40,668 bases of DNA, from positions 1 through 40,668 of the IMG/VR virus record IMGVR_UViG_3300044733_000924, one strand, 5' to 3'. Numbering within the stretch: the first letter of the stretch is position 1; each line of letters opens with the position of its first letter. Both the position numbers and the translations under genes were made by a program. Below the pieces are notes generated by a model. It saw only the letters and a program-made list of their open reading frames with translations. It did no database searches and had not been told where the DNA came from. Shown one piece after another: positions 26,801 to 34,072 of the stretch. The DNA comes from a virus.

Positions 26801-27960
26801 GCAGAATGGTTTATGACTGGGATACCAATAGTAATACAATTGGAAAAACATTAATTTTAGATGCATCTAAAAAATCTAACTTTGCAATGGGCGGATACGT
26901 TAAAAATTACGAAAAAGGTTCACCTGGAGGAGTAAAAGGACCAGGAACCGCAACATCCGATTCTATCCCAGCCATGCTTTCAAATGGAGAGTACGTTGTA
27001 AAATCATCTTCTGTAAATAAATATGGAATCCCATTCTTTGATGCAGTAAATGCACAAAAGTTTGCAGAGGGAGGTTCGGCTAGCGCAGTATCCAAAACAG
27101 GATTTTCTGGAAAAGGCGGACAGTTAATGGATTGGAAAGCCGCATGGAAAGAAGCCAATAAAAAAGTTATTCAAATTAAAATTCCACCAATCACAGCTAA
27201 TTTTGATACAAACTCTTTTGAATTAAATAAAGAACAAAAATTAGAGCTTGAAGTAATTTCTAAAGATCTGATTAATAATCAATTAAAATCAATAATTATT
27301 CAAGGTCATACAGACTCAGTAGGAAAAGAAAAAGATAATGACATTCTTTCACAAAATAGAGCAAAGGCTATTGCAGAATATTTATCAAAACTAGTTCCTG
27401 GCACAAGCTTTGTTCCAGTTGGATATGGCGAATATAAGCCTATTGCTCCAAATACAAATTCTGAAAATATGGCTAAGAATAGAAGAGCAGAGCTATTCCT
27501 ACCAGATAAATATAAAACAATTTATCCAGAATATAATCCTAAAAAGCATACAGCAATGATAACTGGAACGGGTAAGTCTGATTTTTCAGGAGGATCTTTA
27601 TCTGGAGGCCAATTATCTTCAAGCATTGATTTTGGTAAACTCTTTAACAAAATTAAATTAGGACTTGGTTTTGCTAATGGCGGGGCTGTCCAGATACCTA
27701 AATTTGAACACGGCATAAATAGTGTACCAGCAAATATGCTTGCACTGCTTCATAAAAACGAGGCGGTTATTCCATCAAACATGAATCCATTTAATCCAAA
27801 CGCTAATAATGCTACAATGGGAACCGTATATAATGTTGGAGACATAACAATGAAGTTTGAAAATGTTCATGAGATGGATGGCAAAAAATTATTTAAAGAA
27901 TTTAAAACGCTACTTGCACTCGAAAATACAAAAACTGGACCAAGTAGGGTAATAGCATGA
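20818..27960 (+). CDS. Tape measure protein with C-terminal OmpA-like domain
   Basis: A 2380-residue tape measure, which sets tail length and is injected ahead of the DNA. Residues about 200-480 are the TP901-type core (FREADQELTRL, AMREGGINASEGANALKSGL, LEQLFGKFQFARMNALFENL). A hydrophobic stretch follows at about 532-567, and weaker ones near 1291-1330 and 1351-1380. Three Gly-rich linkers carry the GGxVxG...SDxIPAMLSxGExVxN type motif (about 905-965, 2022-2085, 2283-2320). Coiled coil at 1694-1790. Residues about 2122-2230 are OmpA-like: GHTDSVG, LSQNRAKAIAEYL, GYGEYKPIAPN, KNRRAELF, with Asp2166 and Arg2181 at the peptidoglycan-binding positions. No lysozyme or M23 domain seen. Residues about 1025-1255 match nothing I know. 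By the usual rule of 1.5 angstrom per residue, the tail would be about 350 nm long. Confidence 0.93.
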   Translation: MAEEQIVTRIVATSDFSNLIADLGKVSSALTNLQTKLNATNKNLAAQVAVMNRSFADTLRSTGQFSTHFVNLTSDVDKFGSQLDKGQIKLKQFFQVYQGHLKTNGGLIRQLAQQQVQLQNAILQPLGKNAEGLMQYNVHIPTGLDKVKSKTALARQELQIMNRVVQEGANSLINWGKNTQWAGRQLTVGLTVPLAAFGAASAKAFREADQELTRLTKVYGGLAATSASDLGKIRKQVTETASELSKAYGSSFKETIALGADIAATGKQGNELLGSIKETTRLAVLGEVDRQDAMKATLAIQSAFKQNTDELAESINFLNAVENQTSTTLNDLVEAIPKAGPIIKGLGGSVEDLALYLTAMREGGINASEGANALKSGLASLINPTKVAKEMFAGFGISLTDIVQKNAGNTTNTLLALQSALDNLDPLQKQQALEQLFGKFQFARMNALFENLGKQGSQTLQVMDLMKASSQDLANIAGRELSMVTESASGKYRRALEGLKADLAVVGEQFLTINTHLINIVSGILKFIDKLPGPIKTILAFFGGLTAVAGPLIMLTGVLANFFGYVIKGASHFRAMFKGGEGWRLLTPEILAANKAGSLAEQTFYSDAKAADILNQAISRLSASYNKLAADASNAIIQTNPGVSTMGGTNIIAGQRVVNPNHPLVGEVGTRAASHHNPRALMSKGQRDAQTIHSVTPGSIDVNQKIGTVPQIFMAGDLPKIEGLTSSRGASTGIVAGEAAKWHSLMGTLSMMTKREVADLKKEIARTGTFSTEINTTFGQLLPAMTKITTNAASQSALIVQQLQAGKITLDTARAKIIAINSQLEAMMAQTTAQVAADLGRTANLTQVPLINQPIVGPTGKANIKEIFRPNRPASKIIDKIARSLGVRTYGAGYSTETTMPKKFATGGMVVPGPRSDTTDTQFMNLVEGDIVLNRKASDNLMGYNQGGKVVPAMVTPGEIIINNPTPSESEMLLAYNNQFAVGGRVVASKNNYGIPSLVAKYAAASKIFSGFRSPGKEYYRASRGVMDRTGSTTQSFSEPGSLMRFNDYRLTRGSVYKNESNKNYGITPTLPGQTLTHAYSPSFIKRLKKMGYGPDDNIPVDVLKSIGVPVPSGAKYVTLKALSSTWVKTSKRFNEAIKSNLPETNTNGTGWRDNWEPVGPESMQSLLIKLKSMGVMPIEAKRISEYAGTRLNGFVSKHKGPMTESDWGRYVNAAEIGGINDSSKRSHGGSFIRGIRSTQQNRYNKEDSDLLSAMNMGGKVRGYNRGGVVGGRVKRGKNNYGIPSVMGNLGTTAAYIGGSTAGAALGQKAGGNLGSLAGMILVPTILQSIMQKLGQVSAQGTSTAGILGRLGPLLANPYVAAGAAIVGVTAALIKFKKNQEESAKLNRLAFSGGVKPIKDFDSQLKQVTKTIEDTRATAALLHAQMNTAGLSGLTLTIKQFADLREKVKSTYPELVKLFKETPSDKLITVAQGLKAQFVAAGESAAQANAKIAALLAESGKSGFIQIVLGDKGLAGITSAKTAIESMLVAMSKFTDSKDRAAGLLQIFSSMGDYIENATDKSLALKEQYNAIEKSGQGNVKLTQDLIVEISKTSPGLAEILSTSDDVETALSKWRIVLGGVQKDLSGLDKGQLKKLAFAVEEVTNNYNKLLDVTSKKAQENSLTGKMAKDIDAFNKKQATASKTAIQNLETQISLKNKQIEQIKKEGDERKKALRDQQQSEDIKLQIQQEQLNYQTALAKGDMVGAAQAQISIQRLVGAQQLKVAEDAIDKAVQSKIDALQAQIDVLNKKSTAVSNAASTAKPKESPLTGIYQQIQGVYKDRALENITEEEALTQLNDLIKKLERTPGGNKYLKDLGVTESVQNITRDDGQTIVGKINTDSVQGNALLNSLKKGSDVIAGKQLVVLQQILAVLKNEPGKTYTPTQNQTQNAGATTAAGGTYAVGTIKNYTDSASSIKSAALKAFSDSSTGRATVGNRTYRLFKWNDRAYGIETSSRMVYDWDTNSNTIGKTLILDASKKSNFAMGGYVKNYEKGSPGGVKGPGTATSDSIPAMLSNGEYVVKSSSVNKYGIPFFDAVNAQKFAEGGSASAVSKTGFSGKGGQLMDWKAAWKEANKKVIQIKIPPITANFDTNSFELNKEQKLELEVISKDLINNQLKSIIIQGHTDSVGKEKDNDILSQNRAKAIAEYLSKLVPGTSFVPVGYGEYKPIAPNTNSENMAKNRRAELFLPDKYKTIYPEYNPKKHTAMITGTGKSDFSGGSLSGGQLSSSIDFGKLFNKIKLGLGFANGGAVQIPKFEHGINSVPANMLALLHKNEAVIPSNMNPFNPNANNATMGTVYNVGDITMKFENVHEMDGKKLFKEFKTLLALENTKTGPSRVIA

Positions 27961-28430
27961 GTATAGTATCAATGCCAAGAGGATCCATACTACAGATACA
28001 GGCATATGACTTATCTTTAAATGGTGGAAGCGGAACCCTTAAATACAACAAGGTAACAGAGCATAATAGATCTGCATTTGATATTAGTACCGAAAGAATT
28101 GAAAAAAGTACAAGAATGGCCAATGGTCTATTAAGAAAATTCTTTATTGCAGATAAGAAAACATTTTCTTTATCATGGGATATGCTACCATCATATAGAA
28201 CTTTAACTGTAGATGGAGCTTGGGGAGCAGAAGATTTAAGATCATTTTATAATAGTGCAGAAGGACAATCTTCTTTTAATATAAGAGTTAATTTAGCAAA
28301 AAATGGTTCAAATCAAGAATCTTCTGGTTACGAAGAATATACAGTTGTATTTGGAGACTGTAATTTTTCTGTATTAAAAAGAGGACTTCAACCATTTTGG
28401 AGTGTGTCGTTAACCCTGGTAGAGGTTTAA
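27957..28430 (+). CDS. Distal tail (Dit-like) minor tail protein
   Basis: A 157-residue protein directly after the tape measure (ATGA overlap), where the distal tail protein is encoded. KKTFSLSWDMLPSYRTLTVDGAWGAEDLRSFY and EEYTVVFGDCNFSVLKRGL, FWSVSLTLVEV suggest a beta sandwich that ends in the strand common to tail-tube-like rings. It is short for a full Dit, so it may be only the ring domain. Naming rests on context and strand pattern. Confidence 0.55.
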   Translation: MSIVSMPRGSILQIQAYDLSLNGGSGTLKYNKVTEHNRSAFDISTERIEKSTRMANGLLRKFFIADKKTFSLSWDMLPSYRTLTVDGAWGAEDLRSFYNSAEGQSSFNIRVNLAKNGSNQESSGYEEYTVVFGDCNFSVLKRGLQPFWSVSLTLVEV

Positions 28431-30464
28431 ATGATAGCAGGATCAGCAAATTTAAAAACTTTATTATACAATAGCACAAATATTAAAATTGGTTCTGGAT
28501 GCTATATTGAATATAATATGAACACAATGTTAGATGGAGTTTCTGCCTCTAATAATATAGCAGACACATCTTATACTTCACAAATTGTAGATGCAATTGG
28601 TCAATCTGCTTGGCCAAGCAGTAGGCCAAATCCATATAAAAAATTATTTCCTGTAGACTCAATTATTAAACCGTTCAGACCAGTAGCATCTGGAATTAAA
28701 TATTTTATTTTAGAAAAACCAGTTGCAAACGGTGGACCAACAGAAATACAAAAAAATACTTTTTCAAACTATAGATCTGTATCGTATCCAGAAAATCAAC
28801 CTAGAATATATTATCCAGGGGAAAGCACATATTATAAATATTGGGTAACACCTAAAGATACTGGTGTAAATATTACTATTAATTATTTAACTAATCTTAC
28901 TCAATATGCACTAACAAATAAAATAGTTTTAAAATTTGAAAGCACGCACAGTCTTCCATCTACATACACAATTAAAATAGTTAAATCAAACAATACAGAA
29001 GAAACTATTGCCAATGCATTAACAACACCAACAAATGGATTAGTTGAGTTGTATTATAATGGAACATCATGGTCAACAGTGGAATCAAATTTATTTGCAA
29101 CACCAGTAACAATTAAATCAATAATAGTTACAACACCAAGTGCTGGGTCTAACAGAATAATTGGAGTAACTGAAGTGTCTGCTAGGTGGATAAAAGATAT
29201 TTCAACAGACGTGGTATCATTTGAAATAAGCAAAGAGTCATCTTCTAGCTCAGAAGACTTGTTGCCAGTAGGAAAGGTAACAGCAAATAGCATTAACTTA
29301 GAATTAAATAAATATAATCAAACCAGACTTGATTATGTTTCATACAATAGAGCATCTTCTTTAGACTCATCTTTAACCTATATGGTAAAAAATGCAAAAC
29401 TAATACCATTTTTTAAAATATATCATGAAAATGGATCAGTAACAGAAGGCTCAGAAAAGTATGATCAAATTAATCAAGGAGATTTTTATATAAATGAATT
29501 TAACATCTCTAGCCAAGGAGAAGTATCACTAACAGCCCTAGATTCAGCAAAATATTTAATGGAAGTTATATGCCCAGACATACTGTGTGAGTCTTATCCA
29601 GTTACTGCAATTATTAGAAGATTGTTAGATTCAGTTGGATATACTAATTATAAATTTAATTTGTCTACTGGAGCAGACTCTTCCGTACCATTAATTAATT
29701 ATTTTTGGACAGATGGTTCAAAAACAGTATGGGAATACATACAAGAACTATGTAGAGATATTCAAATGAATGCTATTGTAGATGAAAATGATGTGTTGCA
29801 ATTTTATAGTAGAAACTATATGTATTCACGAACAACAAAAGATTGGAATTTTTATCAAGAAAAAGAAGGAAGTGCTTTACCAAACATTATTGATTTTTAT
29901 AAAAAGGAAATGCCATCTGCTAATCAAGTTAAAATAAGATGGAGTACTCCAACAACTAGTGAGTATTTACAATCATCAGATCCTTTATGGCAATCCTCAG
30001 AGTCATTTATAATTGCTGGCGGACTTACAGAGTCACTAAATGCTTCTGGTAATAGCAATATTGCAATTGATTTATCTGGACCTAGTGTATATAATAAATT
30101 AATATCTGGATTTAATTTTGAAGGATATTTTTTAGTAGACTCAGAAATTATTGAATATGATGCAATGGGGTATCAGTACATACCATCAGAAACAACAAAC
30201 ACCACGGTTACAGATGCAATTAACGGCACTGTTTTAAATAATGGAACAAACCCTGTAAACATATGGGTAGAATCGGCATCTGATTTAAGTAAATATACTG
30301 CTTTATCAAAACCACCTACAGGCACAACTATTCAAATAAATATAAAACCAAATGGTAGATATAGAATTAAAACAAGAGGCGCTTTAGGAACTACTGCTGC
30401 TGCACATAATTATAGTGGCGCACCATCTTCAAGTTATTCATGGACAGGAGTTTTAGTAGGATGA
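28431..30464 (+). CDS. Baseplate hub / tail-associated protein, first part
   Basis: A 677-residue tip protein. N-terminal 250 residues are beta-rich, probably a carbohydrate-binding-like module (TYTIKIVKSN, IKSIIVTTPSAG, IIGVTEVSARWIKDI). From about 260 (DVVSFEISKESSSSSEDLLPVGKVTANSINLEL) through DSAKYLMEVICPDIL, IIRRLLDSVGYTNYKF, TVWEYIQELCRDIQMNAIVDENDVL it follows the order of gp27/Tal-type hub proteins, which form the trimer closing the tail tube. The usual closing hub domain is missing here and appears at the end of the next gene. ATG follows the preceding stop directly. Confidence 0.7.
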   Translation: MIAGSANLKTLLYNSTNIKIGSGCYIEYNMNTMLDGVSASNNIADTSYTSQIVDAIGQSAWPSSRPNPYKKLFPVDSIIKPFRPVASGIKYFILEKPVANGGPTEIQKNTFSNYRSVSYPENQPRIYYPGESTYYKYWVTPKDTGVNITINYLTNLTQYALTNKIVLKFESTHSLPSTYTIKIVKSNNTEETIANALTTPTNGLVELYYNGTSWSTVESNLFATPVTIKSIIVTTPSAGSNRIIGVTEVSARWIKDISTDVVSFEISKESSSSSEDLLPVGKVTANSINLELNKYNQTRLDYVSYNRASSLDSSLTYMVKNAKLIPFFKIYHENGSVTEGSEKYDQINQGDFYINEFNISSQGEVSLTALDSAKYLMEVICPDILCESYPVTAIIRRLLDSVGYTNYKFNLSTGADSSVPLINYFWTDGSKTVWEYIQELCRDIQMNAIVDENDVLQFYSRNYMYSRTTKDWNFYQEKEGSALPNIIDFYKKEMPSANQVKIRWSTPTTSEYLQSSDPLWQSSESFIIAGGLTESLNASGNSNIAIDLSGPSVYNKLISGFNFEGYFLVDSEIIEYDAMGYQYIPSETTNTTVTDAINGTVLNNGTNPVNIWVESASDLSKYTALSKPPTGTTIQINIKPNGRYRIKTRGALGTTAAAHNYSGAPSSSYSWTGVLVG

Positions 30465-32116
30465 GCACCTATACAGCAATTATTGATTTAGTTGTAGAGG
30501 CTTCTCAAACTGGAGCCACTATCAATGCAGCAACATACCCAGGATTATCTAATCCTACAAATTATAATGTTATTATAAATAAAATAACAGATCAAGGTCA
30601 AGAAGAGGTACAAAATTTTAATGTATCTTCACAACCAATTACTGTAAGCAATTTAATAGCTGGAACTTCATATGAGGCTGTTGTTATTCCATCCTTAAAC
30701 GGTGTATTTGATCCACGGGGTCGTTGGACAAAGAAATTTAGTACTACATCTAGTTATGGGGGACAAACAGTTTCTTCAACAAGGCAAGATTTTAAAGTTA
30801 GCAAATCTTATTTACAATTAGCAGTAACTGCAGCCCAATATAAAAATAAACAGTCTGCTGTTTTTTATAGAAATTTTGATTCATTAACAATTCCAACCAC
30901 GTCAGCAGTTTCAACAACTAACGGAAATTCATATAATGCTGGGTATTTTTCTTTTGGAACAAGTCTAATAATGAAAGATACTTTAGAAAATACATTACAT
31001 GCTGGAGGACTAGGATTCTTTTTAAATGAATCAGCAACAAGTGGCTATTATATAATTATGGAATCAACTTCCTCGTCTGCTGCAATTTTAGATAAAAAAT
31101 CTGTAAGAATTGAAAAGTGGATAGGAAGTAACAAAATACCATTAAAAGAAGTAGGAACAAGAACTGAATCTACCATAGAAGGAATATTTGGCGGAAGAAC
31201 ATATAATGTTGATATTAAGGTTAAAATACAAAATCAATCTGTTACTATTACAGCATTCATAAATGGATACGGCATTACAGTAACTGATACAACATATAAA
31301 ATAAATAATAAGGTAGAAGCAAAATCCACAATTTTACCTCCTACTAAAAAAATGTCATTAGTTTGCACTAGAGGTGAAGTTGCCTTTGACTATGCATATG
31401 CCAATACCCTAACGCCATTTCAGTATAACGACAGGCTTTCAGAATTAAATATATATCAAGGTCAATTCAATAACGATTTAATAAATGCATCATATGGCGA
31501 TTTAATTTATATGAGTAACTATCAAGCTGACGAGATAGCAGCAAATAACAAAAAGGCAGTAGCCGTAGACGAATTTGGAACAGTGGTAAGAGAAATTATT
31601 AAAAGAGACGTATCCTTTAATAAAAGGCCAGCTTATCCAACAATGTGGAGTACTGGAATAAATCCTTTTGCAAAAATACTTGGCAAAAAGATTTCTAATT
31701 TTGGGTCACAAATATTTGTTATGAATAATACTTCACAAACAATTCCGCTATCAAATGGAGCAGAAGCATCATTTCTTTTATTAGGAAACAGCTTAGGTAG
31801 TTCAGGAGATTTAGAGTATGTCACAGATGAGTTAAATGATTATGTAACAAAAGAACCAGCAGTATTTATTTCTAGTTGGTTGCAAAACGAATCAGATGTA
31901 AAATCTCTTGCTAATTGGATTAAATCAAATGTTATAAATAAAGGAAGAATTGTCAATATGACAATCTTTGGAAACCCTCTAGTTTCAGTCGGAGATATAG
32001 TCTCAATTAAAAATACATACCAAGGACTTGCTGGAACAGAGAATTTTATTGTTACAGAAGTAAAACATTCATTTTCTGAAGGATTGGAGACATCAATTAC
32101 CTGTAGAACTTTATAG
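30461..32116 (+). CDS. Baseplate hub, second part, with fibronectin-III and LamG-like insert
   Basis: I place the start at ATG 30461 (ATGA overlap with the upstream stop), not at the in-frame ATG 30440, giving 551 residues. Residues about 5-90 are fibronectin-like (TNYNVIINKITDQGQEEVQNFNV, LIAGTSYEAVVIP). About 110-310 is a beta domain with GGLGFFLNESATSGYYIIME, NVDIKVKIQNQSVTITAFING, typical of LamG-like folds. The end, NPLVSVGDIVSIKNTYQGL, FIVTEVKHSFSEGLETSITC, is how gp27/Tal-type hub proteins close. Together with the gene before it, this would make one hub cut in two and enlarged by the insert. Another promoter follows the stop. Confidence 0.65.
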   Translation: MSTYTAIIDLVVEASQTGATINAATYPGLSNPTNYNVIINKITDQGQEEVQNFNVSSQPITVSNLIAGTSYEAVVIPSLNGVFDPRGRWTKKFSTTSSYGGQTVSSTRQDFKVSKSYLQLAVTAAQYKNKQSAVFYRNFDSLTIPTTSAVSTTNGNSYNAGYFSFGTSLIMKDTLENTLHAGGLGFFLNESATSGYYIIMESTSSSAAILDKKSVRIEKWIGSNKIPLKEVGTRTESTIEGIFGGRTYNVDIKVKIQNQSVTITAFINGYGITVTDTTYKINNKVEAKSTILPPTKKMSLVCTRGEVAFDYAYANTLTPFQYNDRLSELNIYQGQFNNDLINASYGDLIYMSNYQADEIAANNKKAVAVDEFGTVVREIIKRDVSFNKRPAYPTMWSTGINPFAKILGKKISNFGSQIFVMNNTSQTIPLSNGAEASFLLLGNSLGSSGDLEYVTDELNDYVTKEPAVFISSWLQNESDVKSLANWIKSNVINKGRIVNMTIFGNPLVSVGDIVSIKNTYQGLAGTENFIVTEVKHSFSEGLETSITCRTL

Positions 32117-32133
32117 TTTTAAAATGGTATAAT
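32104..32133 (+). promoter_or_regulatory. Extended -10 promoter giving a near-leaderless mRNA
   Basis: TGGTATAAT (32125-32133) with a weak TAGAAC (32104-32109) 18 bases upstream. The ATG at 32142 is only eight bases past the -10 box, and no ribosome site precedes it. Confidence 0.7.
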
Positions 32134-32141
32134 AAAAAGAT

Positions 32142-32936
32142 ATGAATACTCCAAATAAAAGACTAAGTGTAAGTGACCTTAATAGAGGTCAAGTCTTTGT
32201 TCTTACCGATTCCAGCCCAGAAACAGTACTAGCATTTCCAGGCACATATTTAATATTAAAGGGAAGCGGAATAGATTACTCTAAATATTTAACCGCAAAC
32301 TTGTATTCATCTGGGGCATCAGGCTATGTAAACAAAGATGGTGACACATTAACGGACACTCCAACACTAGAAGATCTATTGGATATACCAGAGCTTTCAG
32401 ATATAGAAAGTATAACTTATGAACCATATTATGACATTGCAACAAAAGTTCAAAAGGTTAGAGCTATATTAAGAGTTAGAAATTCAAGCCAAAATAAAAC
32501 TAATGTAGATGGGGTAGATGTTAGAATATCAAATCCTACTACAATTGTTCAAGTTGCAAGCAAATCATCTTTATCTGTTCCATTTGTTACTCCAACCCCC
32601 AGTGTGCCTTCTGTATACTTTAAAAGAGATGGGACAAGAATTTCTTGGGGATGGGACAATGTTTCTGGACTTGGATCATATTCAAGTGTAAGATATGATT
32701 GGATAATAAGTTCATCAAGTGGATCATCCGCCACTGCTTTAAACAGTGGATCAAAAACTTACTCTACAACAAATTCAAATAATATTGGAAGTAGCAATGT
32801 TATAAAAACTTATAGAGTAGACTCACGAGACGGAGACACATTAGCAACATCTTCATCTAGATGGCTCAGAGTAAAAGCTGTAGTAACAGGAACAAACGGA
32901 ACGGAATATTCCTCTGCATATTCCACACCAATTTAG
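32142..32936 (+). CDS. Minor tail protein with fibronectin-like C-terminus
   Basis: A 264-residue protein. The first 60 residues (DLNRGQVFVLTDSSPETVLAFP) and the linker GYVNKDGDTLTDTPTLEDLLD look like a docking segment. From about 155 (PSVYFKRDGTRISWGWDNVSG, VRYDWIISSSSG, RWLRVKAVVTGTNGTEYSSAY) it is a fibronectin type III-like domain. Ser/Thr-rich, no signal or membrane segment. Followed after seven bases (AGGAG) by the next tail gene. A virion tail role follows from domain type and position only. Confidence 0.6.
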   Translation: MNTPNKRLSVSDLNRGQVFVLTDSSPETVLAFPGTYLILKGSGIDYSKYLTANLYSSGASGYVNKDGDTLTDTPTLEDLLDIPELSDIESITYEPYYDIATKVQKVRAILRVRNSSQNKTNVDGVDVRISNPTTIVQVASKSSLSVPFVTPTPSVPSVYFKRDGTRISWGWDNVSGLGSYSSVRYDWIISSSSGSSATALNSGSKTYSTTNSNNIGSSNVIKTYRVDSRDGDTLATSSSRWLRVKAVVTGTNGTEYSSAYSTPI

Positions 32937-32943
32937 GAGAAAA

Positions 32944-34071
32944 ATGATTAAAGGAACATATATATACTATCAAGACGGAAAAGAAATTGCCCGTTCTTCA
33001 AATGTTATTACAAAATTTGGTAAAAGATTTTTAACAAATACAATTGCTGGTAATGTATCTAATTTAAAAAAAGATATAGCGGTAGGAATTGATTACATAT
33101 CTGCCACAGAAAATGACACCAAACTTGGATTTGAATTCTACAGAGTACCAGTATTTTTTGGATCATCTGACATACAGACAGTAGAAGGAGCATCTACATA
33201 TTCTGCAATTTTTAAAACATCTATACCACAAGATGTAGAGGGACATATTAATGAAATAGGTTTATATCCATCAACTCGTTCTTCTATAAATAATTTTGAT
33301 AGTAAATTTTTAACAGATTTTTCTAGCTATTTAGATTGGACTGACGAGGATTTATTTAAAGCAGATTTTTCTACTGACAATCCAAGAATAGGAAATAACT
33401 TAGTAGTAATGCAGTCAGACGGATCAGCATCAAATGAATATTTTTATAACATTTCACCAATTGATTTATCTGGGTATAGTACAAATGATACTTTAAGATT
33501 AGCATACAACAAATTAGATGCGAATTTAAGTTCTATTAAGATTAGACTTTATAGTTCTCCTACTCAGTATTTTCAGTATCAAATAAGCGCACCATCTAGC
33601 TTAGGACATACTATTACAAGCGACATCCCAATGTCTTTAATTTTTTCTGGAGCAAGCGTGTCGGCACCAGACAAATCATCTATTAATAAAATTGGAATTA
33701 CAATAACCCCATCTGGAAGTTCTACTACATATGTTGGCTTTGATGGATTAAGAATTAACGATGAAGATACTTTTGATCCATTCTTTGGATTAATTAGTAG
33801 ATCTGTTGTTATTAATTCAACATCAATATCTGGAACATCTGGACAAAATACTATAACGGTTGGATCAATAAATAATTTATTTGTAGGACAACCAGTTTCT
33901 GGAACTGGAATAGCGTCTGGCGCATTAATTTCAAGTATATTAAATAACACGGTAACTCTTTCAAAAAATAATACTGCAACAGTATCTGGTAGTGGATCTT
34001 TTTATGGAATTAAAAAAATTGCTGGTAGATCCTTGGATATAGAATATAAACTAGACCTAGACTGGAACTAA
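32944..34071 (+). CDS. Minor tail / tip protein
   Basis: A 375-residue protein. Residues 1-110 (GTYIYYQDGKEIARSSNVITKFGKRFL, IAVGIDYISATENDTKLGFE, GHINEIGLYPS) are of the type found in tail-tip proteins, with the E-I-G-L closing motif. Residues 115-260 are beta-rich (FYNISPIDLSGYSTNDTLRLAYNK), perhaps a carbohydrate-binding-like sandwich. Residues about 275-350 (TISGTSGQNTITVGSINNLF, VGQPVSGTGIASGALISSI) are a small repeat-like beta domain often seen on fibres. Ribosome site AGGAG. Its stop is one base before the next ATG. Confidence 0.6.
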   Translation: MIKGTYIYYQDGKEIARSSNVITKFGKRFLTNTIAGNVSNLKKDIAVGIDYISATENDTKLGFEFYRVPVFFGSSDIQTVEGASTYSAIFKTSIPQDVEGHINEIGLYPSTRSSINNFDSKFLTDFSSYLDWTDEDLFKADFSTDNPRIGNNLVVMQSDGSASNEYFYNISPIDLSGYSTNDTLRLAYNKLDANLSSIKIRLYSSPTQYFQYQISAPSSLGHTITSDIPMSLIFSGASVSAPDKSSINKIGITITPSGSSTTYVGFDGLRINDEDTFDPFFGLISRSVVINSTSISGTSGQNTITVGSINNLFVGQPVSGTGIASGALISSILNNTVTLSKNNTATVSGSGSFYGIKKIAGRSLDIEYKLDLDWN

Positions 34072-34072
34072 A

